A stretch of DNA of 64,000 nucleotides. It comes from Streptomyces sp. TSRI0281 (lineage in GTDB: Bacteria; Actinomycetota; Actinomycetes; Streptomycetales; Streptomycetaceae). Shown in pieces: positions 6,510 to 14,866 of the stretch. The DNA is taken from assembly GCF_001905125.1 (NCBI RefSeq), contig NZ_LWLE01000004.1, forward strand, positions 248,001 through 312,000. Reading direction: 5' to 3'. A model generated the notes under the pieces. That model searched no databases, was not told the origin of the DNA, and saw only the letters and a list, made by a program, of their open reading frames with translations. Positions within the stretch are counted from its first letter, which is position 1. Each line of letters begins with the position of its first letter. Position numbers and translations under genes: made by a program.

Positions 6510-9500
6510 TCAGAGCGGCAGCGCGGCGATGTCGCATTCGATCCGCTGGTGCAGCCGGGCCGCCGTCTGCCAGGGGTGGTCGTCCCCCAGCACGCGTGAG
6601 AACCCGTCGATCGCGACCGCGTTGAGCCGGTCCGCCTCCGCCGACTGTCCGAGGCCGCGCTGGTCCAGGGCCAGGTTCGCCGTGCAGACGAGGGTCAGCG
6701 GGTGATCGGCCCCGGCGCTCTCGGTGAGCCGCGCCAGGACCGCCGCGTCGGCCTCCTTGGCGCGGGCGAAGTCGAGCCGGGCGTAGTGGTTGTTGGCACG
6801 GCTCATGGCGGCGGTGAGCGTATTGAGGTGGCCCTCTCCGAGGGTGCTCTCCAACAGCTGCCAGGCCTGGACGTCCAGGGCCTCGGCCTTGTCGATGTCG
6901 CCCTGCGCCCGCAGGGTCGCCGCCAGGTTGACCTTGGCGAACTGGGTGTGCGGGTGCCGGGCACCGACCACGGTGCGCAGACCGGCGAGCGCCTGCTCGC
7001 CGAGCTCCCGGGAGCCCGCGAGGTCACCGTTGAGCCGCCGCTCGACCATGGTGTGGATGGCGGCCGCCAGGGCGTCCAGGTTGTTGAGGCCGTAGCGGGT
7101 GGTGAACCGTTCGAGGTTCTGCTCCGCGAACGCGGCTCCTCCTTCGAGGACTCCGGCCCTGCGCCGGCACACGGCGAGGAGCAGCGCGGCACGGATGGTG
7201 GCCGCGTTGCTCTCGCCGAAGTGGGTGACGTATGCCTGGTAGTTGGACTCCTGGAGGGCGCGGGCGCCCAGGTAGTCGCCGTTCTCGCGAATGTCGATGG
7301 CGAGACCGTTCAGCGTGTTGAGCGTGAGGCCGCTCGCGGGTCCGTAGAGCAGCTCGCGCTGGCGTGCCGTCTCCTCGTCGATCTCCCTGGCGGCGGCGAA
7401 GCGCCCACTGGCCCGCAGGGAGACGCAGTAGTCGTGCGCGGCGCTCAGGGTGGCCGGGTCCTCCGGTCCGAACATGTCGCTCGCCCGGGTGAACGCCTCC
7501 TCGTCGAGGTCGCACGCGGCCTGGAACTCGCCCCGCTGGCGCAGTGCTCCGGCCATCTGCCACATGGAGTCGATGAGTTCCTCGTCCGGGATCTGCGCCC
7601 CGCGCGAGATCGCCAGCGCCCTTTCGTTGTGCGCGGCCGCCTCCTCCGAACGGCCGAGCAGCCGGAGGTAGAAGCCCAGCAGCTTGGTCATCCGGATGAC
7701 GTGCAGGTCCTCGTCGCCGGACTGGGCGCGCCAGGCGGTCCACGCCAGACTGGCCTGCGCCGCGCCCGACTCGTGGGCGCCCCAGTAGTAGAGGAAGAAG
7801 ACCATGTCGTAGACCAGGTCGCGGACCCAGGCGTCGGAGCTCTCCACCGCTCCGGAGGCGATCACATGGGGCAGGATCGCCTGGTAGGCGGGCCATTGGT
7901 CCGGCGAGGCGGGGGCCCCGGGCTTGGCCGTGGTGAGCAGCAGGTGGGCGGCCCGGGTCATCTTGACCCGCTCCTCCTCGTCGAGCCTGGCCACGATGAC
8001 GTTCTGCATCAGCCGGTGCATCTGGAGGGTGCCGGACTTGTGGTCCAGCCGCACCAGGGACAGCTTGCTGAGGTCGCGGGTGGCGCGCGCGAGCAGCAGG
8101 GGGTCGCGCAGGACCGGGTCCAGCTCCGGTGTGATCTCGACGTTCCGGCCGCCCCTGAGGATGTTCAGCGGGATGGGCTCGGGCGCCATGCAGGCGCAGA
8201 TCTCCAGGAGTTGGCGGGCGGCCGGGTTGTCCTGCGACAGGCGTCCCAGCGAGATGTCCCAGACCGCGGCGACCGGCAGCGGGTAGTCGGGGGACGGGTC
8301 GAGTTCGAGGATCTCGGGCCGGCGCTGGTCCAGCAGGTCGAGGTACTCGCTCACCGGCATGCCGGTGGCGGCGTGCCACGCGCCCGCCTGCTCGACGGCG
8401 AGCGGCAGGTCGCCGAGGGCGGCGGCGAGCCGGTTCGCGTCGTCGGTGTTCATGCCGCGGGCCCGGCGCTGCAGCAGCGTGATGCTCTCGTCCCGGTCGA
8501 ACACGTCCACGCTGAGCGGGGTCGCCACCCGTTCCCACTCGCGGTTGCGCGAGGTGACGATGATCTTTCCGGGGCCACCGTTGGGGAAGTAGGACCGTAC
8601 GGCCTCGATGTCCTCGGCGTTGTCGAAGACCAGCAGCCAGTTGTCGAACGGCTTGCCGGTACGCAGCGCCTCGCGGACGGCCGGGACCGCGGCGTTGGCC
8701 TGGGGGCCCACTTCCAGGCCCAGGCTGCGGGCCAGGTCGGCGAGGGCGCCGAGGACCAGGTTCTCCTGCTCCGCCGGGATCCACCAGATGACGTTGAACT
8801 CGGCGCTGTGGCGGTACACGTACTCGACGGCGATCTGCGACTTGCCGACCCCGCCCATGCCGTGCAGCGCGTGCGGGAGGACGGCGGTGGTCTCGTCCTC
8901 CTGCAACTGCCGCTCCACCGCGGCCAGAAGGCTTTCCCGTCCGGTGAAGTTGGGGTTCTTGGGCGGCACATTGCCCATGATCTTCGGCTGGCCGGTGCGG
9001 ACGAATCGTAGCTCCGGTGCGGTGCCGTCCATGCTCTGCTCGTCCCTCCGGACATCCTTGGCAGCTGTTACGGGTGTCGTGGGCGACACAGATCCTCCTG
9101 GTGAAGCGGCCGGATGCGACCGGAGAGCTGGAGCATTCACATCAAATGCCTCTTTATCATCCCTGATCGCCTCCGCTGCAGAGCCCGCGCCGTGCAGCAG
9201 CCGGTCGGCCAGGCGAGCCGCACGATGTCTGTACGGCAGACCGCCCAGAGCACGCAGTACGGCCAGTTCGATACGGAGCCAGGAGGGCCCGACTCCGCTG
9301 TCCGGGAGCGCCGTTCGCGCCGGGTCCCGCAGGGCCGCCCGCAGTCCGATGCCCTGCGCCTGGCCGGCCCGCGATGCGGCGAGCAGGCCCACGGCCCTGG
9401 CGAGCTGAGTGCGGTTGCCGGTCGCCAGCAGCGCCTCGCGCACCCCTTCGGCGAAGTCGGGGCCGCCCTCGCCGTCGCGCTCCCAGTCGATCAGCCCGCC

Positions 9501-10832
9501 CATCATGATCTCCGCCAGATGGTCGGGTCCGGACTCGGGCAGGGCCCGGTCGCGCAGTTCCTCGATGACATCGAACCGCATCGGGGCGACCGCCAGCAGC
9601 ACGGCGAGCTGCCGGGCGAGCGGACTGGCCAGCGAGACGAACCTCCGTACGGCGGCCACCGCCGCACGGGGACCGTCGATCCGGGGGCGGCGCAGGCCCG
9701 GCGCCGGTACGCCCTTGGCCATGGCTCCGGCCAGGACGACCGGGAGCGTACGGCGCACACCGCGTTCACCGGTGATCAGATCGGCCCACGAACGGAACGA
9801 TCCGGGGCGCAGACTCAGCACGGGCACCGGTACGGAACCGTCGTCCGGGTCGGGCAGCCGGCGCGCCCGCTCCCCTTCGCCGTGCGGTGGGCGGCAGTGG
9901 AAGTGCCGGTTGAGCGCGCCGAATCCGGCCGCGTCCAGCTCGGCGCGGAACGGGTACAGCGAGGACCTGTGGCGCAGATACGGCGGCAGCAGATGGACCA
10001 GCGCGGTGGGCCCGCCGGAGGTGAGCCGCTCCAGCAGTTCGTCGGCGCCGCGGCCCGCCCAGCCCCGGGCCAGACCGTCGGTGACGACGAGGAACAGCCG
10101 TGAGCCGCGCCCGTCGAGCAGTTCGGCGGGGTCCGCGTGCCGGTCGCCCGGCCAGCGCAGCACCGGTGCCCCGTCTCCGGAGAGCGCGACCTCGACCGTA
10201 CGGACGTCGCGGAAGGCTCCGCTGCGTACCGCCTCGTCGGCCAACTGGCGGACGGTGCCGCCCCATACGGGCATGGTGGGGGCGCTGTCGACGAGCAGCA
10301 TCAGGTCGAAGGCGCGCTCGCGCACCGGCCGGAGGTAGGGGATCCACAGCCCGTCGCTCAGTCCGCACTCCGCGGTGCGCGCCTCGTCCAGCCGGCTCAG
10401 GTACCGCGAGGGAACACGCCGGCCCAGCCCGCGCAGGGACTTGGCCAGGCGGAGGGGCGCCATCCGCCGTACGGGGCGCGTCGCCGCCGGAATGGCCTCG
10501 TCCGGCCGGGCGGTCCGGGTCTCCTCGACCGAGCGCAGGACGAGCTCGCGCAGCTCCGTGTCGTAGGTGCTCCCGGCGGGCACCACCTCCGGCGACGTGT
10601 CGCCCGGCGGCGGCGGTACCGCGTCGGGAAGGGCCTCCGGATCACCCGGTAAGGGTGCCGGTGCGCCGGACTCCTGGGGTGAGGTGCGTCCCGCCCGTTG
10701 CCAGGTCGCCGCCAGCCAGGCCGCGTCGGCGATGTCCTGCCAGCCGAGGTCGCCGCTCGCGTCACGCGCGGTGGCATCGCCGCCCGCCGTGGACGGCGCG
10801 TCCGGAGCACGCTCCCGGGGCAAGCCGTTCAT
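6510..10832 (-). CDS. fxsT: FxSxx-COOH system TPR protein: SAV_2336-like vWA domain, NB-ARC ATPase and TPR array
   Basis: A 1440-residue STAND-type protein. Residues about 165-300 form a vWA-like fold (FDLMLLVDSAPTMPVW) of the SAV_2336 N-terminal type; its MIDAS reads DSAPT instead of DxSxS. An NB-ARC module begins near 630 with the linker PPKNPNFTGRESLL. The Walker A is GMGGVGKS at about 657-664, Walker B is WLLVFDNAED, and GKIIVTSR follows as the sensor. From about 1000 to the end there are TPR-like helical repeats. This order matches the tetratricopeptide protein of FxSxx-COOH systems. The start overlaps the MoxR gene stop (TGATG). The vWA domain probably pairs with the MoxR ATPase, while NB-ARC/TPR acts as sensor switch. 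Confidence 0.85.
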   Translation of the reverse strand: MNGLPRERAPDAPSTAGGDATARDASGDLGWQDIADAAWLAATWQRAGRTSPQESGAPAPLPGDPEALPDAVPPPPGDTSPEVVPAGSTYDTELRELVLRSVEETRTARPDEAIPAATRPVRRMAPLRLAKSLRGLGRRVPSRYLSRLDEARTAECGLSDGLWIPYLRPVRERAFDLMLLVDSAPTMPVWGGTVRQLADEAVRSGAFRDVRTVEVALSGDGAPVLRWPGDRHADPAELLDGRGSRLFLVVTDGLARGWAGRGADELLERLTSGGPTALVHLLPPYLRHRSSLYPFRAELDAAGFGALNRHFHCRPPHGEGERARRLPDPDDGSVPVPVLSLRPGSFRSWADLITGERGVRRTLPVVLAGAMAKGVPAPGLRRPRIDGPRAAVAAVRRFVSLASPLARQLAVLLAVAPMRFDVIEELRDRALPESGPDHLAEIMMGGLIDWERDGEGGPDFAEGVREALLATGNRTQLARAVGLLAASRAGQAQGIGLRAALRDPARTALPDSGVGPSWLRIELAVLRALGGLPYRHRAARLADRLLHGAGSAAEAIRDDKEAFDVNAPALRSHPAASPGGSVSPTTPVTAAKDVRRDEQSMDGTAPELRFVRTGQPKIMGNVPPKNPNFTGRESLLAAVERQLQEDETTAVLPHALHGMGGVGKSQIAVEYVYRHSAEFNVIWWIPAEQENLVLGALADLARSLGLEVGPQANAAVPAVREALRTGKPFDNWLLVFDNAEDIEAVRSYFPNGGPGKIIVTSRNREWERVATPLSVDVFDRDESITLLQRRARGMNTDDANRLAAALGDLPLAVEQAGAWHAATGMPVSEYLDLLDQRRPEILELDPSPDYPLPVAAVWDISLGRLSQDNPAARQLLEICACMAPEPIPLNILRGGRNVEITPELDPVLRDPLLLARATRDLSKLSLVRLDHKSGTLQMHRLMQNVIVARLDEEERVKMTRAAHLLLTTAKPGAPASPDQWPAYQAILPHVIASGAVESSDAWVRDLVYDMVFFLYYWGAHESGAAQASLAWTAWRAQSGDEDLHVIRMTKLLGFYLRLLGRSEEAAAHNERALAISRGAQIPDEELIDSMWQMAGALRQRGEFQAACDLDEEAFTRASDMFGPEDPATLSAAHDYCVSLRASGRFAAAREIDEETARQRELLYGPASGLTLNTLNGLAIDIRENGDYLGARALQESNYQAYVTHFGESNAATIRAALLLAVCRRRAGVLEGGAAFAEQNLERFTTRYGLNNLDALAAAIHTMVERRLNGDLAGSRELGEQALAGLRTVVGARHPHTQFAKVNLAATLRAQGDIDKAEALDVQAWQLLESTLGEGHLNTLTAAMSRANNHYARLDFARAKEADAAVLARLTESAGADHPLTLVCTANLALDQRGLGQSAEADRLNAVAIDGFSRVLGDDHPWQTAARLHQRIECDIAALPL

Positions 10833-11893
10833 CAGCGGCCTTTCGAGAGGTCGCGGAGCAGCATCTCAATCAGCTTACGCCCGTCCGCCTCGGCCTGGAA
10901 TCCGTCGGCCGTGGTGAGTTGCACGGCGTTCAGCAACTGGTCGACCGACTGGGTACCGCCGCCGTGCAGCCGTCGTTCGAACTCGTCCACCAGGGCCGTG
11001 ATGCCCTCCGGCCGTCGGCGCAGATGGCTGACGACGATGGAGATCAGCTGCTCCCGGCTGGGCGGGCGCATCTCCAGCGGCAGACAGCGGCGCCGGAACG
11101 CGGCCGGGAACTCGCGTTCCCCGTTGCTGGTGATCACCACGACCGGGAACTCCGCGCACTCGACACGGCCGGCTTCGATGACGGCCCGGCGCTCGGGGTC
11201 GTCGGTGAAGACCGACACCTCACCCACACTGCTGCGGACCAGCTCCGGAATGTCGTAACTGCCGTTCTCCAGCACATGGAGCAGGTCGTTCGGCAGGTCG
11301 ATGTCGCTCTTGTCCAGCTCGTCGACCAGCAGTACCCGCGGGCGCCCGTAGGCGAGCAGGGCGGTCCCCAGGGGCCCCAGCGTCACGAAGTCCCCCAGGT
11401 CGGGCGCGCCCGTCCCGTCGGCCGCGGGCGCCGTGATCCCGTCGTCGCCGCCCGCCCGCCATGCCGCGATGGCCTGGGCCCTGCCGATGGCGTCGTACTC
11501 GTACAGGCCGCCGCGCAGCGTCGTGCGGCTGACGATGCTCCACGGCAGCACCCGGCCCAGCCCCAGCTCGTGGGCGATCAGATAGGCGAGGGTCGACTTG
11601 CCCACTCCGGGCGGTCCCGTGATGAGCAGCGGGCGGCGCAGCAGGAGCGCCGCGTTGACGGCGTCGATCTCCTCCTCCCGCAGTTGCGGGCCTTCCTGCA
11701 CGACGCCGAGGCGGCGCCGGGTGGCCTGGGCGTCGTCCGGCGGCGCGGGCTGCAGGGGGCTTCCGGCGAAAACCCGCCAGGGCGGCGGTTCGGGAAGCCG
11801 GGGAGGCTCCCCGGCGGGCTCCTGCCCTGTCGCGTGGAACACCCTCCAGGAGGGCGGCGTCACCTGCGGTACGGATGTGTCCTGCTCGGTCAT
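10832..11893 (-). CDS. MoxR-type AAA+ ATPase of the vWA-MoxR-VMAP system
   Basis: A 353-residue AAA+ protein. Walker A is GPPGVGKST near residue 93, Walker B is VLLVDELDKSD, and sensor 1 is VVVITSNGERE. The arginine-finger region AFRRRCLPLEM follows, as in MoxR ATPases and the AAA subunits paired with vWA proteins. The first 70 residues are Pro-rich and repeat the phrase SWRVFHA / PWRVFAG. It lies between the VMAP gene (4-base ATGA overlap) and the vWA/NB-ARC/TPR gene (1-base overlap), so the three are surely co-translated. MoxR ATPases work with vWA partners as chaperone-like remodellers, here probably coupling ATP hydrolysis to effector release. Confidence 0.9.
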   Translation of the reverse strand: MTEQDTSVPQVTPPSWRVFHATGQEPAGEPPRLPEPPPWRVFAGSPLQPAPPDDAQATRRRLGVVQEGPQLREEEIDAVNAALLLRRPLLITGPPGVGKSTLAYLIAHELGLGRVLPWSIVSRTTLRGGLYEYDAIGRAQAIAAWRAGGDDGITAPAADGTGAPDLGDFVTLGPLGTALLAYGRPRVLLVDELDKSDIDLPNDLLHVLENGSYDIPELVRSSVGEVSVFTDDPERRAVIEAGRVECAEFPVVVITSNGEREFPAAFRRRCLPLEMRPPSREQLISIVVSHLRRRPEGITALVDEFERRLHGGGTQSVDQLLNAVQLTTADGFQAEADGRKLIEMLLRDLSKGR

Positions 11894-13392
11894 GCTGTCA
11901 GCTCCTCCTCGCAGTCGACCAGCCGGTTGGGGTCGTCCCAGAAGAATGCGATGTGCCTTCCCAGAAGCAGGCTTCCGCCATCCAATTCCTCAGCACCTTT
12001 ACGCAACTGTCGTACTTTTGATGCCAGTTGGGCCGGATTATGCCCCAGCAGCACCGTCAGTACCTCGCCGGACTGGGCCGGACTGTCCGGTCGGCGGTCC
12101 CATGCGGCGAGGCCCACCCCCTCCGCGATCGCGGCGGTGAGAGCCTCCAGGCCGTGTCCCGGCAGGGCGGGCACGTCGAGGATCACGGCGGTCAGCCGCG
12201 GCTCGGATGCCAGCGTGGCTCGCCAGCGGTCGAGCTGTTCGGTCTCTCCGGTGCGCCAGCGGTGGGGCTCGGCGGCTCCGGCCGTTCTCAGCCGCTTCCA
12301 GCGGGCCCGCCAGCGCCGCAGCTGCGCGGGGTCGCGCGTCCTCATCCGTTCGAGGCTCCGCAGGTTGATGTGGTAGCGAAGGCCGAGGGGAAGCGGGTCG
12401 AGAGACTGTGTACCCAGTTCGAGACGGGCCATGTCGTGATTGAGCAAGGGGAACGGGAGCACGAACTCGACCTGCACGGGAGGCTCGTTCTCCAGCTCCG
12501 GCACATCCGCCCAGCGGGCCTCACCGCTGCCGATCGCCCGGTCGACCGCTCCGGCGAGGGTGTCGAGGGTCGCACGCTCCACCTCGCCCGCCACCGGCTC
12601 CCAGTAGCCGGGGGCCGGATTGACCCAGTGCCGTACGAAGACATCGGCCGAGCCGTCATCGGCGGGCTCCACCATCACGACGAGACAGCGCGGCACCTCC
12701 GGGTCGGCCCTCGACGGGGCCGCGATCCCGCGCCGCCGTTCCGCCAGCGCCTCCACGGCTTCCGTACCCGCTTCGCGGGCCCAGCGGTCCGACCACTCGC
12801 GCAACTTGCCGCCGACCGCTTTCGACTGATGGGCGATCACCTCGACCAGCACCAGAGCGGGAGGTAATCCGTCGGCCTGCGTGTTGACTTCGCGCAGATA
12901 GTCGAAGCGCTGGAGGGGCGACAGCCCATAGGGGACGTCGACGCCCAGTTCATGGCCGAGAACGGCGTGCAGGCGGCCGTCGTCGGAGTCGCGCACCTCG
13001 CCGAGCAGCCGCCCGATCTCCCGCAGGGCGCCCTCGCTGAAGACCGGGGCCAGGTCCGCGGTCGCCCCGCCGGGGCCGGAGCTGTCGACCAGTCTGGCCA
13101 GCCGTGCCGAGTCCTCGGGTCCCGAGGCGACGCTGACGCCGAAGATCAGCGCGTCGAGCCCGCCGTCACGTTTCAGGACGTCCATGACGAGCGACAGCAT
13201 GTCGACCCGCGGGTTCTTGCGCAGGTAGTTGATCTCGGTCCGGAGCTGAAACGCGACCAGGGCGACGAAATGGATGCACTGCTCCGGATCGCGCACGCAG
13301 GCCAGCGCGCACAACTCGTCGACCAGCGCTCCGACCAGAAGCGGATCGGTCTCCCGCGATCCCCTCGGCGCGTGTGCCACCACCGACCCCAT
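11890..13392 (-). CDS. VMAP-like protein (vWA-MoxR-associated protein) with N-terminal EAD-like region
   Basis: A 500-residue protein with no enzymatic motif. The first 75 residues (LVDELCALACVRDPEQ ... PRVDMLSLVMDVL) look like an EAD2-type adaptor and match in pattern the C-terminal region of the caspase protein. The middle (RFDYLREVNTQADG, then VLVEVIAHQSKAVGGKLREWSDRW) and the C-terminal half (HLN-like YHINLRSLERM, then WEDPN-like FFWDDPNRL) fit the VMAP C-terminal domain. It is the first gene of the cassette. VMAP proteins are thought to be the scaffold between the vWA/MoxR pair and effectors. No clear ribosome site precedes ATG 13392, so the start is uncertain by a few codons. Confidence 0.78.
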   Translation of the reverse strand: MGSVVAHAPRGSRETDPLLVGALVDELCALACVRDPEQCIHFVALVAFQLRTEINYLRKNPRVDMLSLVMDVLKRDGGLDALIFGVSVASGPEDSARLARLVDSSGPGGATADLAPVFSEGALREIGRLLGEVRDSDDGRLHAVLGHELGVDVPYGLSPLQRFDYLREVNTQADGLPPALVLVEVIAHQSKAVGGKLREWSDRWAREAGTEAVEALAERRRGIAAPSRADPEVPRCLVVMVEPADDGSADVFVRHWVNPAPGYWEPVAGEVERATLDTLAGAVDRAIGSGEARWADVPELENEPPVQVEFVLPFPLLNHDMARLELGTQSLDPLPLGLRYHINLRSLERMRTRDPAQLRRWRARWKRLRTAGAAEPHRWRTGETEQLDRWRATLASEPRLTAVILDVPALPGHGLEALTAAIAEGVGLAAWDRRPDSPAQSGEVLTVLLGHNPAQLASKVRQLRKGAEELDGGSLLLGRHIAFFWDDPNRLVDCEEELTA

Positions 13393-13579
13393 CCCCCGCC
13401 GCGCCGGTACTTCCTTCCACGATCGATCGCGAAGTTATCACGCCGGATCTCCCGCAACCAGGTTCGATTGCAGGCCCGTTGGGACCATTCCGCCACTTCG
13501 GACGGGTTGCGCCACGTGGATGGGGCACGATGCGAGACGGCGGGGCACCGCGCCCGGCCGGACGGCTCACCCGGACGGG
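13393..13579 (-). promoter_or_regulatory. Probable promoter region of the conflict-system cassette
   Basis: This 187-base gap lies between the LacI stop and the first cassette gene. Read on the minus strand it is the only AT-richer stretch in front of the cassette (a GTGATAACTT segment near 13430-13440 could be part of a -10 box). No operator palindrome was found. The downstream genes overlap or nearly touch, so this is likely the main promoter region. Confidence 0.35.
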
Positions 13580-14604
13580 TCACCCGGACAGGTGGAGCGG
13601 CCGGGAATCCCAGCCGGGCGCCGGCCCCGTACTGGCCCGGACGGTGAGCTCCGGAGTCAGCAGCTCGACCTCGTCGGCGCCTCGCCCGGCCGGCTTCGCC
13701 ACGACCTGCTCCACGGCCCGGCGGCCCATCTCCTGTGCGGATACGGCGACCGAGGTGAGCCGCACCGATGCCTGGGACGCCACCTGATCGGGGCAGACGG
13801 CGAGAACCGACACATCCTCGGGGACGGCGCGCCCCTGCTGCTGGAGCAGATTGAGCAGCGGTTCGACGGCGGCCTCGTTCTGGACGATGAATCCGGTGGT
13901 GCCCGGCCGCTCGTCGACGATCCGCGCCATCGCCGCGTACCCGCCCTCGCACGGCCGGTGCAGCACGCGTACGCCGGCCTCCCGGGCCGCCGCCCGGACC
14001 CCGTCGACCGTCCGCTCGGCGAAACCGGTGTGCCGCTCGTACACGGCCTCCGCCTCCCCGACCAGCGCGAGCTCGCGGTGTCCGAGACCGACGAGATGCT
14101 GTACGCACAGGGCCCGGTCGCCTCGAAGTCGAGGTCCACGCAGGTCAGCCCGGCCGTGTCGGCGGGCCGCCCGATGAGCACCGCGGCCCGGCCGGTCTCC
14201 CGGATCAGCGGCAGCCGCTCGTCGTGCAGTTCGACGTCCATCAGGATCATCGCGTCGGCGAGTGAGCTCCCCGCGATCGGCCGCACGGCCTCGGGCCCCT
14301 CCTCGCCGGTGAGCAGCAGGACGTCGTAGCCGTGGGTGCGGGCGGTGGTGGCGACGGCGATGGCGATCTCCATCATCACCGGCACATACATGTCGGTACG
14401 CAGGGGCACCATGAGGGCGATGATGTTGGAGCGGCTGCTGGCGAGGGCGCGCGCACCCGCGTTGGGGTGGTGGCCGAGCTGCTGAATGCTGAGTTCCACG
14501 CGCTCCCGGGTGGAGGCGGAGATGGACCGCTTGCCGCTGAGGACATAGCTCACCGTGCTCGCTGACACTCCGGCGTGCTGGGCGACCTCGGCAAGGGTGA
14601 CCAT
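13580..14604 (-). pseudogene. LacI-family transcription regulator with one frameshift
   Basis: The N-terminal frame starts at ATG 14604 with the LacI helix-turn-helix (MVTLAEVAQHAGVSASTVSYVLSGK) and runs into the sugar-binding core until VDLDFEATG. The rest (MYERHTGFAERTVDGV ... DEVELLTPELTVR) is in another frame that ends at 13580. Adding one G in the short G/C run at about 14113-14117 restores a continuous protein of about 341 residues, the normal family length. So a single one-base deletion, or a base-calling error in a G run, separates the halves. Both halves are otherwise well conserved. The sugar ligand is unknown. Two AAGCGCTT sites lie upstream and may be its operators. Confidence 0.85.
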
Positions 14605-14706
14605 TCAGCTCTCCACTACGGGTTGACGGGCGCGCGGGTCGACGGGCGTCATGGGTGCACGGGACGTGACGAGTTCACCGAACCGGGAGACCCGGGTGGC
14701 GCCGCT

Positions 14707-14714
14707 AAGCGCTT
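14707..14714. promoter_or_regulatory. LacI-type operator core AAGCGCTT
   Basis: An AAGCGCTT octamer followed by CGACG lies about 100 bases in front of the LacI start. It shares its core and one flank with the perfect palindrome 97 bases further on. LacI-family sites in actinomycetes often centre on a CG or GCGC step in such a sequence. Autoregulation is inferred. Confidence 0.5.
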
Positions 14715-14803
14715 CGACGCACCTCACCCACCACCCTCCCCGCTGATCCGACGGGCACGGACACCCGGAGACCGGACGGGACGCCCCGCACTGTCCAGGG
14801 GCG

Positions 14804-14823
14804 TCGTCGAAGCGCTTCGACGA
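14804..14823. promoter_or_regulatory. Perfect 20-bp palindrome, probable LacI-family operator
   Basis: TCGTCGAAGCGCTTCGACGA is a perfect inverted repeat. It lies between the LacI gene and the P450 stop (14867), with a further half site (GCTTCGAC) just to the right at 14828-14835. Its centre GAAGCGCTTC is of the kind bound by LacI-family regulators. There is no divergent target gene, so the site is either for autoregulation or a leftover of a lost sugar operon. Confidence 0.65.
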
Positions 14824-14866
14824 CCGCGCTTCGACAACCTGGACGGTGCGGGCCTGTGGCCACCGC

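Noticed and set aside
6702..9011. Long plus-strand frame opposite the FxsT-type gene
   Set aside because: Antisense shadow; the minus strand shows clear NB-ARC and TPR motifs in its own frame.
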